This document shows, piece by piece, positions 1 to 9,112 of a stretch of DNA of 64,000 nucleotides (position 1 is the first letter of the stretch; every line of letters begins with the position of its first letter). Origin of the DNA: Gammaproteobacteria bacterium (GTDB lineage Bacteria; Pseudomonadota; Gammaproteobacteria; Enterobacterales; Neiellaceae); NCBI GenBank assembly GCA_017425245.1, contig JAFOOX010000040.1:1-64000 (forward strand). Reading direction: 5' to 3'. The position numbers and the translations under genes were made by a program. The notes under the pieces are model-generated. The model worked only from the letters and a program-made list of their open reading frames with translations, made no database searches and was not told where the DNA came from.

Positions 1-1
1 C

Positions 2-211
2 CAGTCGATGGCATTTCTCATCAAAGAGTTGATGCTGATGCCGCTGGTATCACCGGGCAAACTGCCGAGCGTTGTGAAAGGGCTGAGTCTGATGGCGGAG
101 GCCTTTGTGCTGCCGCCCCGACGCGAGCGCCACTATCCCCGAGCGGTAAAGAAAAGGCCGCAACGCTATGCGGTGCGGCCTCCTAGACAACATGCCAAAT
201 CTCTTAACTGA
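2..211 (+). pseudogene. C-terminal end of an IS4-type transposase, cut by the window edge
   Basis: The reading frame is open from the window edge to a TAA/TGA-type stop at 211 (TGA). The visible 69 residues match the usual tail of IS4-family transposases: a short helix with S-P-G-K-L-P, then a basic L-P-P-R-R-E-R-H-Y-P-R-A-V-K-K-R block. That basic block is the part I recognise. The catalytic DDE residues would lie upstream, outside the window, so I cannot say whether the element is intact. A hairpin that could terminate the opposite-strand gene lies inside the last third. It could alternatively be a chance frame, but the basic tail is distinctive. Confidence 0.6.
148..181 (-). terminator. 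Rho-independent terminator for the PEP-CTERM gene
   Basis: Read on the minus strand, AGGCCGCA (181-174) and TGCGGCCT (162-155) form a perfect 8-bp stem followed by TTTTCTTT. It lies about 80 bases beyond the stop of the minus-strand gene at 261-851, and overlaps the end of the transposase remnant on the other strand. Confidence 0.5.
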
Positions 212-260
212 CAGGCATTAGGCCGCAGGCCTGCTTGTTCAACGCTCGGAAGACTTGGTT

Positions 261-851
261 TTAGCCGCGACGGCGAGCAGCAACGAGGCTGGCGAGGGCA
301 AAGCCCAGCAGGGCCAGCGGTGCGGTGACCGGCACTTCGGTGTCCGGGCCGCCAGCGCTGTCAACGCCATCCAGCCAGACGCTCCAGTAGGAGCCCATGC
401 CAAGGTGGCTGGCCGGCTGGCTCCAGTCAGCCAGGGCGATTGGTGTCTGGCCGTCAAAGGAGAAGCCGTCGCTCAGGGTAGAGCCAGCTGCGAAGTTGTT
501 ATAGGTGGCGACGCTGAAGATGTAGTCGCCAGCTGTCAGTGAAGCCAGTGAGAAACCTGAATCGAACCAGGTCTGGGTAGCCGGGTTGATGGTGGCGTTG
601 TCGTCATTCTGGGCGATCAGGGAGCCATCGGCGCGCCACAGGGCAGTGATCGGGTCAAAGTTGGTGGCGCTCATGAACGAGTCGGTCCACACGCGAACGT
701 TTTCGGCATCAGCGTTCAGCGAGAAGTTGATGAACACTACGTCGTTATGGTTCTGGATGTTGCCAGTGAAATTGAACAGGGCGGCATGAGCCGAGCCAGC
801 AGCCAGTACCGATGCGGCAACGGCCAACTTGCAGATCTTCTTGATTTTCAC
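261..851 (-). CDS. PEP-CTERM-type surface protein, DVUA0089-like
   Basis: Predicted secreted protein of 196 residues, a likely substrate of the exosortase encoded at 31851. A Sec signal peptide spans residues 1-23 (A-H-A cleavage site). The body is a beta-rich domain resembling the DVUA0089 family. The tail from residue 173 has the tripartite sorting layout: V-P-V-T-A-P, a hydrophobic helix (LALLGFALASLV) and a final A-A-R-R-R-G. The canonical P-E-P is replaced by a T-A-P-like variant. Start is GTG at 851, with AAGGA nine bases upstream. A near-consensus sigma54 promoter lies about 100 bases upstream. It is separated from the exosortase locus by more than 20 kb of housekeeping genes, which is normal for PEP-CTERM substrates. 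Confidence 0.8.
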   Translation of the reverse strand: MKIKKICKLAVAASVLAAGSAHAALFNFTGNIQNHNDVVFINFSLNADAENVRVWTDSFMSATNFDPITALWRADGSLIAQNDDNATINPATQTWFDSGFSLASLTAGDYIFSVATYNNFAAGSTLSDGFSFDGQTPIALADWSQPASHLGMGSYWSVWLDGVDSAGGPDTEVPVTAPLALLGFALASLVAARRRG

Positions 852-946
852 GGATTTTCGTCCTTGTTAAGGCTGCAGCTGTCTGATCTATGTGACATCT
901 GCTTCGGTTTATCGGGTTACATGTGCCATGGTGGCGGCACTTGTAG

Positions 947-961
947 GCAAAAATCGGGCCG
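947..961 (-). promoter_or_regulatory. Predicted sigma54 (RpoN) promoter of the PEP-CTERM gene
   Basis: On the minus strand the sequence reads CGGCCCG-ATTT-TTGC, against the consensus TGGCACG-N4-TTGC. The invariant GG and GC are exactly ten bases apart, and 9 of 11 fixed positions match. Transcription would start near 935 and give a leader of about 85 bases before the GTG at 851. PrsK/PrsR, a sigma54-type regulatory pair, is encoded at 24558-28075. Confidence 0.6.
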
Positions 962-979
962 CATGCCTTATCTATTTAA

Positions 980-992
980 AATCATTAGGTTG
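980..992 (+). promoter_or_regulatory. Possible IHF site upstream of the sigma54 promoter
   Basis: AATCATTAGGTTG matches the IHF consensus WATCAANNNNTTR at all but one fixed position. It lies in an AT-rich patch between the sigma54 promoter (947-961) and the palindrome at 1032. That is where DNA bending would be needed for an enhancer-binding protein to reach RNA polymerase. Confidence 0.35.
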
Positions 993-1031
993 CGTTTTTT
1001 TGGCGTGGTTCATCCCGGCGCGGGTGGCAAA

Positions 1032-1041
1032 TGTCCTGACA
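1032..1041. promoter_or_regulatory. Palindrome, candidate activator-binding site
   Basis: TGTCCTGACA is a perfect palindrome with 4-bp arms, about 75 bases upstream of the predicted sigma54 promoter. Its position fits an upstream activating sequence for PrsR. The sequence alone does not identify the protein. Confidence 0.25.
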
Positions 1042-1050
1042 ATTGCAACA

Positions 1051-1074
1051 GCCGCTGCCGCTGCCGCTGCCGCT
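1051..1074. repeat. Short tandem repeat (GCCGCT)x4
   Basis: Four exact copies of a hexamer lie between the end of fre and the upstream control region of the PEP-CTERM gene, outside any coding region. Copy-number change here could move upstream elements relative to the promoter. Confidence 0.7.
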
Positions 1075-1086
1075 TCTGCCACTGCT

Positions 1087-1785
1087 CTAAATAAACGCGT
1101 AAGCGTCGCCAAACAGCTGACTGGCCGGCAGGCCGGTGGCGAACAGGGCGGTGCGGGCAGCGGCGGCCATATCGAAGGGGCCGGCGACGTAGATGTCACA
1201 GCCGGCCAGCTGCGGTTCGTGGCGGATCAGCACCTCATGCACCCGCCCCTGAAGGCCAGGCCAGCCCTGCGGCGCTTCATCCAGTACCGGCTGATAGCGA
1301 AACTGCGGATGGTTGCGTGCCCAGCTCTCGGCCAGATCGTTGAGGTAGAGGGCGTCGCGGTGACGGCCACCCCAATAGAGCACCATCTGGCGCTGCGGCT
1401 GATGGACCAGCGCTTGCTCGATGATCGATTTGGCGTAAGCAAAGCCGGTGCCGCCCACCAGCAGCAGCAAGGGACGTTCGCTGTCACGCAGGAACGCGTT
1501 ACCCAGCGGCAGTTCCAGCGTCAGTTGCGGGTGAACCTGCAAGTAATGGATCACCTCCATCGCCTTGCTATCGCGCGCGCTGGCGCCGATATGCAGCTCC
1601 AGCCGCTGGCTGCCCGGGGCGCAGGCAATAGAAAAGGGGCGGCGCATCTGGTTGGTCAGACAGATCTGCAGATACTGGCCGGCGGCAAAGGGCACGGCCT
1701 CGTCCAGCTGCAGCTCGATCCGGAACACGGTTTCGGTCAGCGGCTGAATGCTGGTGACGCTGGCGCTAACAAGGGGACTGGTCAA
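1087..1785 (-). CDS. fre: NAD(P)H-flavin reductase
   Basis: Cytosolic oxidoreductase of 232 residues that reduces free flavins (FMN, FAD, riboflavin) with NAD(P)H. It has the ferredoxin-NADP reductase fold without bound flavin. Visible motifs are R-P-F-S at residues 49-52 (flavin contact), G-G-T-G-F-A at 111-116 (nucleotide binding), Y-W-G-G-R in the second half and the family's L-F-G-D-A-x-A-F-I end. It follows ubiD on the same strand after a 34-base gap, the arrangement known from E. coli. The gene pair therefore links flavin reduction with the prenyl-FMN-dependent UbiD enzyme. Confidence 0.95.
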   Translation of the reverse strand: MTSPLVSASVTSIQPLTETVFRIELQLDEAVPFAAGQYLQICLTNQMRRPFSIACAPGSQRLELHIGASARDSKAMEVIHYLQVHPQLTLELPLGNAFLRDSERPLLLLVGGTGFAYAKSIIEQALVHQPQRQMVLYWGGRHRDALYLNDLAESWARNHPQFRYQPVLDEAPQGWPGLQGRVHEVLIRHEPQLAGCDIYVAGPFDMAAAARTALFATGLPASQLFGDAYAFI

Positions 1786-1819
1786 AGCGGTTCTCCGGCG
1801 GCGCAGGCCGCTCTTGTGG

Positions 1820-3286
1820 TTAGTCGATACCGAGCTGCGACCACAGCTCGTCTACCCGTGCCTTGACGGCCGGATCCATGCTGATGGCGCTGCCCCATTC
1901 GCGGCTGGTTTCGCCCGGCCACTTGTGGGTGGCGTCCAGCCCCATCTTGGAGCCGAGGCCGGCGACCGGCGAGGCGAAGTCGAGATAGTCGATGGGGGTA
2001 TTGTCGATCATCAGGGTGTCGCGCGCCGGGTCCATGCGCGTAGTGATCGCCCAGATCACATCCTGCCAGTTGCGCGCATCGATATCGTCGTCGCAGACGA
2101 TGACGAACTTGGTGTACATGAACTGGCGCAGGAACGACCACACCCCCATCATCACCCGCTTGGCGTGGCCGGGGTATTGCTTGCGCATGGTGACGATGGC
2201 CATGCGGTAGCTGCAACCCTCCGGCGGCAGGTAAAAGTCGGTGATCTCCGGAAACTGCTTTTGCAGGATCGGTACAAACACCTCGTTGAGGGCGACGCCG
2301 AGGATGGCTGGCTCATCGGGTGGGCGGCCGGTGTAGGTGCTGTGGTAGATGGCATCACGGCGCATGGTCACATGGGTGACGGTAAACACCGGGAAGGATT
2401 CCACCTCGTTGTAATAACCGGTGTGGTCGCCGAATGGCCCTTCGGGCGCCATCTCGCCGGGGGCGATGTAACCCTCAAGGATGATCTCGCTGTGAGCTGG
2501 CACTTCCAGATCGCAGGACAGCGCCTTGGTCACCTCGGTGTTGTCGCCGCGCAGCAGCCCGGCAAAGGCGTATTCCGACAGGCTGTCGGGCACCGGCGTC
2601 ACGGCGCCCAGGGTGGTCGCCGGATCGGCGCCGATGGCTACCGCCAGCGGGAAGTTCTCGCCGGGGTGAGCCTGCTGCCAGTCGCGCAGATCCAGCGCCC
2701 CACCGCGATGGCTGAGCCAGCGCATGATCAGCTTGTTCTTGCCGATCAGCTGCTGGCGGTAGATGCCGAGATTCTGCCGCTTCTGGCGCGGGCCACGGGT
2801 GATGGTCAGCCCCCAGGTGAGCAGCGGCGCCACATCGCCCGGCCAGCAGTGCTGAATCGGCAGCCGGGTCAAGTCCACCTCGTCACCCTGCAGCACGATC
2901 TCCTGGCAGGGTGGTTTGCGGATGGTCTTGGTCGGCATGTTCAGCACTTGGCGGAACACCGGCAGCTTTTCCCACAGTTCGCGCCAGCCCTTGGGCGGCT
3001 CAGGTTCTTTGAGATAGGCGAGCAGCCGGCCGACATCGCGCAGGGCGCTGGCGTCGTTCTGGCCCATGGCCAGCGCCACCCGCTCGACGGTGCCGAACAG
3101 GTTGGCCAGCACCGGCATCTGGTGGCCGGTGGGGTTTTCAAACAGCAGTGCCGGGCCGCCTGCGCGCAGGGTGCGGTCGCAGATCTCGGTCATCTCCAGA
3201 TGGGGGCTGACCGGCACACTGATGCGCTTGAGCAGCTGGCGCTGTTCAAGTCCGGCCATGAACTCCCGCAGATCGCGATATTTCAT
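1820..3286 (-). CDS. ubiD: 3-octaprenyl-4-hydroxybenzoate carboxy-lyase
   Basis: Decarboxylates 3-polyprenyl-4-hydroxybenzoate in ubiquinone synthesis, using prenylated FMN made by UbiX. The 488-residue protein is close to the E. coli enzyme (497). The start chosen is the ATG at 3286 (M-K-Y-R-D-L), preceded by GGGGAGTG and matching the usual UbiD N-terminus. An upstream in-frame start would add 21 unusual residues. The [11 protein letters not shown] motif typical of UbiD decarboxylases is present near the middle. It is probably cotranscribed with fre. Its promoter must lie in the 140 bases shared with the divergent antiporter gene. Confidence 0.95.
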   Translation of the reverse strand: MKYRDLREFMAGLEQRQLLKRISVPVSPHLEMTEICDRTLRAGGPALLFENPTGHQMPVLANLFGTVERVALAMGQNDASALRDVGRLLAYLKEPEPPKGWRELWEKLPVFRQVLNMPTKTIRKPPCQEIVLQGDEVDLTRLPIQHCWPGDVAPLLTWGLTITRGPRQKRQNLGIYRQQLIGKNKLIMRWLSHRGGALDLRDWQQAHPGENFPLAVAIGADPATTLGAVTPVPDSLSEYAFAGLLRGDNTEVTKALSCDLEVPAHSEIILEGYIAPGEMAPEGPFGDHTGYYNEVESFPVFTVTHVTMRRDAIYHSTYTGRPPDEPAILGVALNEVFVPILQKQFPEITDFYLPPEGCSYRMAIVTMRKQYPGHAKRVMMGVWSFLRQFMYTKFVIVCDDDIDARNWQDVIWAITTRMDPARDTLMIDNTPIDYLDFASPVAGLGSKMGLDATHKWPGETSREWGSAISMDPAVKARVDELWSQLGID

Positions 3287-3425
3287 CCACTCACTCCCCG
3301 TTTTGAGGCGCGTCATTATAACGATGGTTTTGCCGCCGTCCCGCGACACATGCCACAGCTGCTGTGGTCAATGGCGACCACACTCAATGTCAGTAGCGAC
3401 AGACTGATACGCACGGAGGCTGAGA

Positions 3426-5843
3426 ATGGCTCCTGAGCTGCAACTGGTGGTGGCGGCCAGTGGCGCGCTGGTGATCGGCGCCCTGGTGCGGCCGATGCTC
3501 AAGTGGCTGCGCCTGCCCTACAGCGTGGTGCTGCTGCTGATCGGGCTGGTGCTGGGGCTGATTAGCCGCAGCGGCGTGGGCGGTGAGTCGGCCGGTGTGC
3601 TGGCGGCCCTGGTGAACTATCTGACCGGCCTGGATCCGCACCTGATCCTGGCGCTATTTCTGCCGATCCTGATCTTTCAGTCGGCGCTGTCGTTCGAGAG
3701 CCATCTGTTTCGCCAGTTGCTTAAGCCAATGCTGTGGTTGGCCATTCCCGGCATTGTTATCGCCACCCTGATCACCGCGTTGCTCTGCTGGTGGTGGCTG
3801 CCTTACGGCTGGGGCTGGCGTGAAGCGCTGCTGTTTGGTGCCCTGATCAGCGCCACTGACCCGGTGGCGGTGGTGGCGCTGCTGCGTGAACTGGGGGCGC
3901 GCGCCGGGCTGGAGACCATCATCGAGGGCGAATCGCTGCTCAACGACGGCACCGCCATTGTCCTGTTTGTTTTGGTGCTGCAGCTGTTTGGCGGCGGCGT
4001 GGAGTGGGCGCTGGTACCGCTGCAGTTCCTGTGGGTAGTGATGGGCGGCGCGGCCATTGGTGTGGTGCTGGCGCTGCTGTTGCGCTGGGCGATGGCGGCC
4101 ATGAATGATGATCCCAGCGCCCAGATCGGGCTGACGCTGGCGGCTGCGTTTGGCTGCTATCTGCTGGCCGAGCATTTGGGTCTGTCGGGGGTGGTGGCGC
4201 TGGTGGCCCTTGGCGTGCTGCTGGGGCGGCGGTTGCGCTCGACCTTAAGTGAATCGGGCCGGCTGTTTCTGCGCCAGCTTTGGGAGTTTTTGGCCAGCAG
4301 CGCCAACACCCTGATTTTTTTGATTGTCGGCCTGATCATCGGGGCGCTGACGCCGTTGTCGGGGGCGACCCCCTGGGCCGCCTTGCTGCTCGCCTATCTG
4401 ATCATCCATATCGCCCGTGGCGCCATGCTGCTACTGCTTTGGCCGGTGCTGAAGCGCCAGATCCCCTGGCTCGATGGTGCTAATGGCCTGGTGCTGTGGT
4501 GGGGCGGGCTGCGCGGCGCCGTCGGTCTGGTGCTGGCGCTCTCCTTGCTGCATCGCCAGCTGCCGGCCGGGGTGGCCGATGCCCTGCTGTTTCTGACCGC
4601 CGGCATAGTGCTGATGACCCTGCTTATCAATGCGCCCCTGACCCCGCGGTTGCTGGCCCGCTTCGGCCTCGATCAACCCTCGCCCGAGCGGTTGGCGGCG
4701 CTGGCTGCTCGGCGCGAAACCCTGCACAGCAACCTGCAACAGGCGCTGGCAGAGGGGGTGCCCGCGCTCGGGTTGCCGGCGGCCGAATGGCCCCGACTGG
4801 AGGAGGCGCTGGCTGGCTGCTGGCACAGCTTTCAGTTGCCCGAGCCCTTTATCGCCGCCGAGTTGATTGAACTGGAACGTCAGGCCTATGAGCGGCTGTA
4901 TGCCGAGGGCTGGCTGGCGGCCACCACCCTGGAGCGGTTGCTGGAGCGGCTGGAGGAGGCGCGTGAGCACGCCGATCTGGATCGCACCCGTTTGCTGCGC
5001 GCCCATGGCGGCCTCAGCCGACCCCACTGGTGGCGGCCACTGCTGCGCTTCCTGCATGGTCAGTATATGGCCCGCTTTGGCCATCATCTGGTGGCGGAGT
5101 ATGGCGAGCTGCTGGCCTTTGAGCAGACCCAGCGTCAGCTGCTGGCGGCCGCCGGTGAGCATGAGGCGCCAGTGCTGCGCGCCAATCTGACCGTGATCAA
5201 CCGTCGTCTGCAGCAGTGGCGGCAGCAGTTTCCGGAGCTGGTGGTGGCCAGCGAAACGGCGCTGGCGGCCCAGCTGCTGCTGGTGCGCCAGTTGCGCCAG
5301 ATTGAACAGTGGCAGGTGGATGGGGTGCTCAGTGACAGCGAAGGCCTGCAGTTACGCCAGGAGGGGGAGGCGCGGCTGGCCCGTTGTCAGCAGTGGTTGC
5401 GTCATCTGGCCCCTAGCCTGCGTGATGAGCTAAGCCAGTGGCCGGCGCTGGCAACGCTGGGTGGTCACGGCCTGGAGCCGCTGCTGCAGGGGCTGCATCG
5501 GCGCTGGCTGGCAGAGGGGGAACTGGTCGGCCGCCAAGGCGAGGCGGCACCCGCATTGTTGTTGCTGTGGCGCGGCGAGGTGCAGCTGATCCGCGCCAGC
5601 AACGGCCAGATCGAAGATGTGCGGCTGTTGGCCGCCGGCAGCCGGCTGGGGCCGGAAAGCCTGAGCCAGCGGCAGTGGGCGGCAACCACCAAGGCGGTCA
5701 GCGATCTGCTGGTGCTGGAACTGCCCTGGTCACAGGTGGCCTACTGGCGCGATCACAACCCGGCACTGTGGCAAGCCCTTAACCAGCTGCCGGGGCCACT
5801 GCTTGCCGGGCAGCGCGATGCTGACGCCACAGATCCAGAGTGA
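3426..5843 (+). CDS. Na+/H+ (cation/proton) antiporter, CPA1 family, with cyclic-nucleotide-binding-like tail
   Basis: Inner-membrane cation/proton antiporter of 805 residues. About twelve membrane segments fill residues 1-410. They include A-T-D-P (143-146) and G-E-S-L-L-N-D-G-T-A (168-177), the CPA1 signature with the N-D pair. A long helical cytoplasmic region (about 420-670) is followed by a domain at about 690-790 that reads like a cNMP-binding beta-roll, suggesting allosteric control. Exact cNMP contact residues are not obvious, so ligand binding is uncertain. The gene is divergent from ubiD. Its last 65 bases overlap the end of rarD on the opposite strand. Confidence 0.85.
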   Translation: MAPELQLVVAASGALVIGALVRPMLKWLRLPYSVVLLLIGLVLGLISRSGVGGESAGVLAALVNYLTGLDPHLILALFLPILIFQSALSFESHLFRQLLKPMLWLAIPGIVIATLITALLCWWWLPYGWGWREALLFGALISATDPVAVVALLRELGARAGLETIIEGESLLNDGTAIVLFVLVLQLFGGGVEWALVPLQFLWVVMGGAAIGVVLALLLRWAMAAMNDDPSAQIGLTLAAAFGCYLLAEHLGLSGVVALVALGVLLGRRLRSTLSESGRLFLRQLWEFLASSANTLIFLIVGLIIGALTPLSGATPWAALLLAYLIIHIARGAMLLLLWPVLKRQIPWLDGANGLVLWWGGLRGAVGLVLALSLLHRQLPAGVADALLFLTAGIVLMTLLINAPLTPRLLARFGLDQPSPERLAALAARRETLHSNLQQALAEGVPALGLPAAEWPRLEEALAGCWHSFQLPEPFIAAELIELERQAYERLYAEGWLAATTLERLLERLEEAREHADLDRTRLLRAHGGLSRPHWWRPLLRFLHGQYMARFGHHLVAEYGELLAFEQTQRQLLAAAGEHEAPVLRANLTVINRRLQQWRQQFPELVVASETALAAQLLLVRQLRQIEQWQVDGVLSDSEGLQLRQEGEARLARCQQWLRHLAPSLRDELSQWPALATLGGHGLEPLLQGLHRRWLAEGELVGRQGEAAPALLLLWRGEVQLIRASNGQIEDVRLLAAGSRLGPESLSQRQWAATTKAVSDLLVLELPWSQVAYWRDHNPALWQALNQLPGPLLAGQRDADATDPE

Positions 5844-6687
5844 TCAGGGCCAATCCACTCCAGATCAAGGCGAAGGTGAGCAGCCGGCTGCTGGTCAACG
5901 GCTCGCCATAGACCAGAGTGGCCAGCAGAAAGGTGGTGGTGGGGCCGATGTACTGGAAAAAGCCGAGGGTCGACAGCCGCAGATGCTGGGCGGCAGTGCC
6001 GAACAGCACCAGTGGCACGGCGGTGATCACCCCGACCCCGATCAGCAGCAGCTGGGTGGTGCCATCTACCGCCTGCCACTGGCCACCCGGAAAGATCCCG
6101 GCCCACCAGCCGTAGAGCAGGGCAAAAGGCAGCAGCAGCAGGGTTTCCAGCAGCAGGCCGCTGATGCTGTCCACCGCCACCTGTTTGCGCAGCAGGCCAT
6201 AGGCGGCAAAGGTGCCGGCCAGCGCCAGCGATACCCAGGGGATCTGACCGAGGCCCAGCAGCGGGATGGCCACGCCAATGGCGGCCAGACCTATGGCCAA
6301 CCACTGGCGCCGGCTCAGCCGCTCGCCCAGCAGCAAAAAGCCGAGGCCAATGTTGAGTAGCGGGTTGATGTAGTAGCCGAGGCTGGCTTCGAGCAATCGG
6401 TCATGGTGAATGGCCCAGACATAGATCAGCCAGTTGATGGTGATCAGCAGGGCGGTGGCGGTCAGGGTCAGCAGCTGGCGGCGGTTGGCGATCACCGCTT
6501 TGAGGATCGCCAGCCGCTGGCGCAGCAGCAGGATCAGGGCCAGCAGTAGCACGCTCCATACCACCCGGTGCACCAGCACGGCATCGGCGCCGATGGCGGT
6601 CAACTGCTTGAAGTAGACCGGCATCAGTCCCCAGATGGTGTAGGCGCCGGCCGCTGCCAGCAGCCCCTTGCGTGAGGCGTTGTGCAT
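5779..6687 (-). CDS. rarD: RarD-type EamA transporter
   Basis: Predicted inner-membrane transporter of the drug/metabolite (EamA) superfamily, 302 residues with about ten membrane helices. The N-terminus G-A-Y-T-I-W-G-L-M-P-V-Y-F-K is diagnostic for RarD, named for chloramphenicol sensitivity in Pseudomonas; the natural substrate is unknown. It shares one base with yigI upstream (6687), so the two are translationally coupled. It ends 65 bases inside the convergent antiporter gene. The rarD-yigI-recQ neighbourhood is the same as in E. coli. Confidence 0.9.
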   Translation of the reverse strand: MHNASRKGLLAAAGAYTIWGLMPVYFKQLTAIGADAVLVHRVVWSVLLLALILLLRQRLAILKAVIANRRQLLTLTATALLITINWLIYVWAIHHDRLLEASLGYYINPLLNIGLGFLLLGERLSRRQWLAIGLAAIGVAIPLLGLGQIPWVSLALAGTFAAYGLLRKQVAVDSISGLLLETLLLLPFALLYGWWAGIFPGGQWQAVDGTTQLLLIGVGVITAVPLVLFGTAAQHLRLSTLGFFQYIGPTTTFLLATLVYGEPLTSSRLLTFALIWSGLALITLDLWRQHRAARQAVAPAAG

Positions 6688-7148
6688 CAGCCCACCATGT
6701 AGGTGCCGGTGCCATAGGCAATGTGCACCCGCTGTTCGTTGTGAAGCTCCATGCGGCAGACCGCGACCCGCGAGCCGGAACGGATGATCTCGGCACTGGC
6801 AGTGAACTGCTGGCCATGGCCCGGGCGCAGGTAGTCGATGCGTAGATCGATGGTGCTGATGCGCGCCAGCCGTTTGCTCATCTCGGCTGGTTCCAGCCGC
6901 TTCAGCCGTTCGGCGGCACCGGCGATGGCCATCAGCCCGCCGGCCACATCCAGCACCGCCGCCGTCACTCCGCCATGCAGGATGCCGCTGGCCGGGTTGC
7001 CGATCAGCTTGTCATCCATGGCAAAGCAGACCTCGACGCCATCGAGATCGAAACGGGGGATGGAGAGGCCGAGCAGACGGTTGAACGGCATGCGCTCGAC
7101 AAACAGGTGGGCAACCTGGGCCAGCAGGGGATCGGCGCTGATGCTCAT
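6687..7148 (-). CDS. yigI: YigI, hotdog-fold acyl-CoA thioesterase
   Basis: Cytosolic hotdog-fold protein of 153 residues in the PaaI/YigI thioesterase group, expected to hydrolyse acyl-CoA thioesters. Visible features are the L-H-G-G-V segment near residue 60 (hotdog active-site loop), T-I-D-L-R-I-D-Y-L-R-P-G in the second half and the family ending T-Y-M-V-G. It is close to E. coli YigI along its whole length. It is divergent from recQ across a 134-base gap and stop-start coupled to rarD. Confidence 0.88.
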   Translation of the reverse strand: MSISADPLLAQVAHLFVERMPFNRLLGLSIPRFDLDGVEVCFAMDDKLIGNPASGILHGGVTAAVLDVAGGLMAIAGAAERLKRLEPAEMSKRLARISTIDLRIDYLRPGHGQQFTASAEIIRSGSRVAVCRMELHNEQRVHIAYGTGTYMVG

Positions 7149-7282
7149 GGCGGGGGGCTTGGTAACGGCGGCGCGCAGAGTATAACCCTGTTGCCGCCGT
7201 CAGGCGCCATGGCTTAGCTGGGCCGGCGGTCGGATCTGCCATAACCCCTCACTATTCGTCAGCAGCCGTTGTCACCGCTAGA

Positions 7283-9112
7283 ATGGCCGCCATGCACAGC
7301 ACACCCTTGTCCCCGGTTGAAACGGATCGCGCGCAGCAGCTGCTGCGCGACGTGTTCGGTTACGGCCAGTTCCGCCCCGGTCAGCGCGACATCATTGATG
7401 CCGTAGTGGCTGGCCGTGATGCGCTGGTGGTGATGCCGACAGGCGCCGGCAAGTCGATCTGCTACCAGCTGCCGGCGCTGCTGCGTGATGGTCTGGCCAT
7501 TGTCGTATCGCCGCTGGTGGCCTTGATGAAAGATCAGGTGGATCAGCTGGCGGCCTGCGGGGTTGCAGCGGCCGCGCTGCACAGTGGCCTGAGCCGCGAG
7601 GAGCAGCTGGCGATTCTGCAGGGGTTGTGGCGAGGTGACATCAAGCTGCTGTTTGCCGCCCCCGAGCGGTTGCTGCTGCCCAGTTTCCGCGAACGCCTGC
7701 AGCAACTGCCGCTGGCCCTGTTTGCCATCGACGAGGCGCACTGTATCTGCCAGTGGGGGTACGACTTCCGCCCCGAATATGCCGGCCTCGGCGAGCTCAA
7801 GCGGCTGCGCCCCGAGGTGCCGGTGATCGCCCTGACCGCCACCGCCGATGGTGCCGCCCGTCAGGAGATTGAGCACGCGTTGGCATTGCACCAGCCGCTG
7901 CGCCACCTTGGCAGTTTTAATCGCCCCAACCTGCGTTATCACATCGTCGAGAAATTCGAGCCGATCAAGCAGCTGGAGCGGTTGCTGCAGGGGCGTGATG
8001 GCCACAGCGGCATCATCTACTGCGGCAGCCGGGCGCGCACCGAGCAGCTGGCCGAGCGCCTCAACCGCCGTGGCATTCGCTGTGGCGCCTACCACGCCGG
8101 GCTGGCGATGGAGGAGCGCTCACGGGTGCAGGAGGCGTTCCGCCGTGATGAGCTGACGGTGGTGGTGGCCACCGTGGCCTTCGGCATGGGCATCAACAAG
8201 CCCAATGTGCGCTTTGTCCTCCATTACGATCTGCCGCGCAGCATCGAGGCCTATTATCAGGAGACCGGCCGCGCCGGGCGTGATGGGCTGCCGGCCGAGA
8301 CCTGGATGTTCTATGACCCGGCCGACAAGAACCGCCTGCTCAGTTATATCGACAGCAGCTCGACGCCGCAGTGGCAGCAGCTGGAACGTCACCGCATCGA
8401 AGCCATGGGCGCGCTGTGCGAGGCGCAGACCTGCCGCCGGGTGGTGTTGCTCAGCTACTTTGGTGAGACCAGTGCCCCCTGTGGCAACTGCGACATCTGC
8501 CTCGATCCGCCGGTGCAGTTTGATGCCACCATCGCCGCTCAGCAGGTGCTCTCCTGTATCTACCGCATGGGCCAACGCCACGGCCTGACCGCCGTGGTTG
8601 AGGTGCTGCGCGGCAGCGAGGCGCCACGGCTCAAGGAGCTTGGCTTTGACCGCCTGTCGACCCACGGCATTGGCCGTGACAAGCCGAGCTGGTACTGGGT
8701 CAGCATCATCCGCCAGCTGATCCATCGCGGGCTGGTCGAGCAGCGGCTGGCGGATAACGCCCTGCTGCGCCTGACCGAGGCGGCGCGGCCGGTGTTGCGT
8801 GGTGATGAGCCGCTGCTGCTGGCTACCCCCCGCCCGCCGCTGACTGGAGACAAACGGGAGCGGGCCAAAGCCGAGGTGGCGTTGCCGGATCGCGGCCTGT
8901 TTCAGCAGCTGCGCAGTTTGCGCCGCGAACTGGCGGAACGCGACGAGGTGCCGCCTTACGTAGTATTTAACGATGCTACCTTGCAGGAGATGGCACGGCT
9001 CAAACCACAGTCAGCGGATGAGCTGCGCCAGATCAGCGGTGTCGGCACCGTCAAGCTCGGGCGTTACGGTGCCGACTTCCTCACGCTGCTGCGCTCAGCC
9101 GGGCGGGAGTGA
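7283..9112 (+). CDS. recQ: ATP-dependent DNA helicase RecQ
   Basis: 3'-5' DNA helicase acting in RecF-pathway recombination and fork repair. At 609 residues it equals the E. coli length. Walker A is G-A-G-K-S at 54-58, and the Walker B box reads D-E-A-H near residue 150 with the aromatic-rich Q-W-G-Y-D-F after it. Motif VI is [10 protein letters not shown], the zinc site uses C-G-N-C-D-I-C, and an RQC winged helix and C-terminal HRDC domain (about 530-605) follow. A second in-frame ATG at 7292 is equally possible as the start. The end overlaps the convergent cytochrome c gene by 18 bases. Confidence 0.97.
   Translation: MAAMHSTPLSPVETDRAQQLLRDVFGYGQFRPGQRDIIDAVVAGRDALVVMPTGAGKSICYQLPALLRDGLAIVVSPLVALMKDQVDQLAACGVAAAALHSGLSREEQLAILQGLWRGDIKLLFAAPERLLLPSFRERLQQLPLALFAIDEAHCICQWGYDFRPEYAGLGELKRLRPEVPVIALTATADGAARQEIEHALALHQPLRHLGSFNRPNLRYHIVEKFEPIKQLERLLQGRDGHSGIIYCGSRARTEQLAERLNRRGIRCGAYHAGLAMEERSRVQEAFRRDELTVVVATVAFGMGINKPNVRFVLHYDLPRSIEAYYQETGRAGRDGLPAETWMFYDPADKNRLLSYIDSSSTPQWQQLERHRIEAMGALCEAQTCRRVVLLSYFGETSAPCGNCDICLDPPVQFDATIAAQQVLSCIYRMGQRHGLTAVVEVLRGSEAPRLKELGFDRLSTHGIGRDKPSWYWVSIIRQLIHRGLVEQRLADNALLRLTEAARPVLRGDEPLLLATPRPPLTGDKRERAKAEVALPDRGLFQQLRSLRRELAERDEVPPYVVFNDATLQEMARLKPQSADELRQISGVGTVKLGRYGADFLTLLRSAGRE

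Noticed and set aside
972-1199. Minus-strand frame with a poly-alanine run
   Set aside because: The run is produced by the GCCGCT repeat and the rest is fre read out of frame.
3654-4175. Long frames opposite the antiporter, ubiD, recQ, prsT and other GC-rich genes
   Set aside because: These are out-of-frame shadows of well-supported genes, rich in Gln/His/Arg and lacking motifs.
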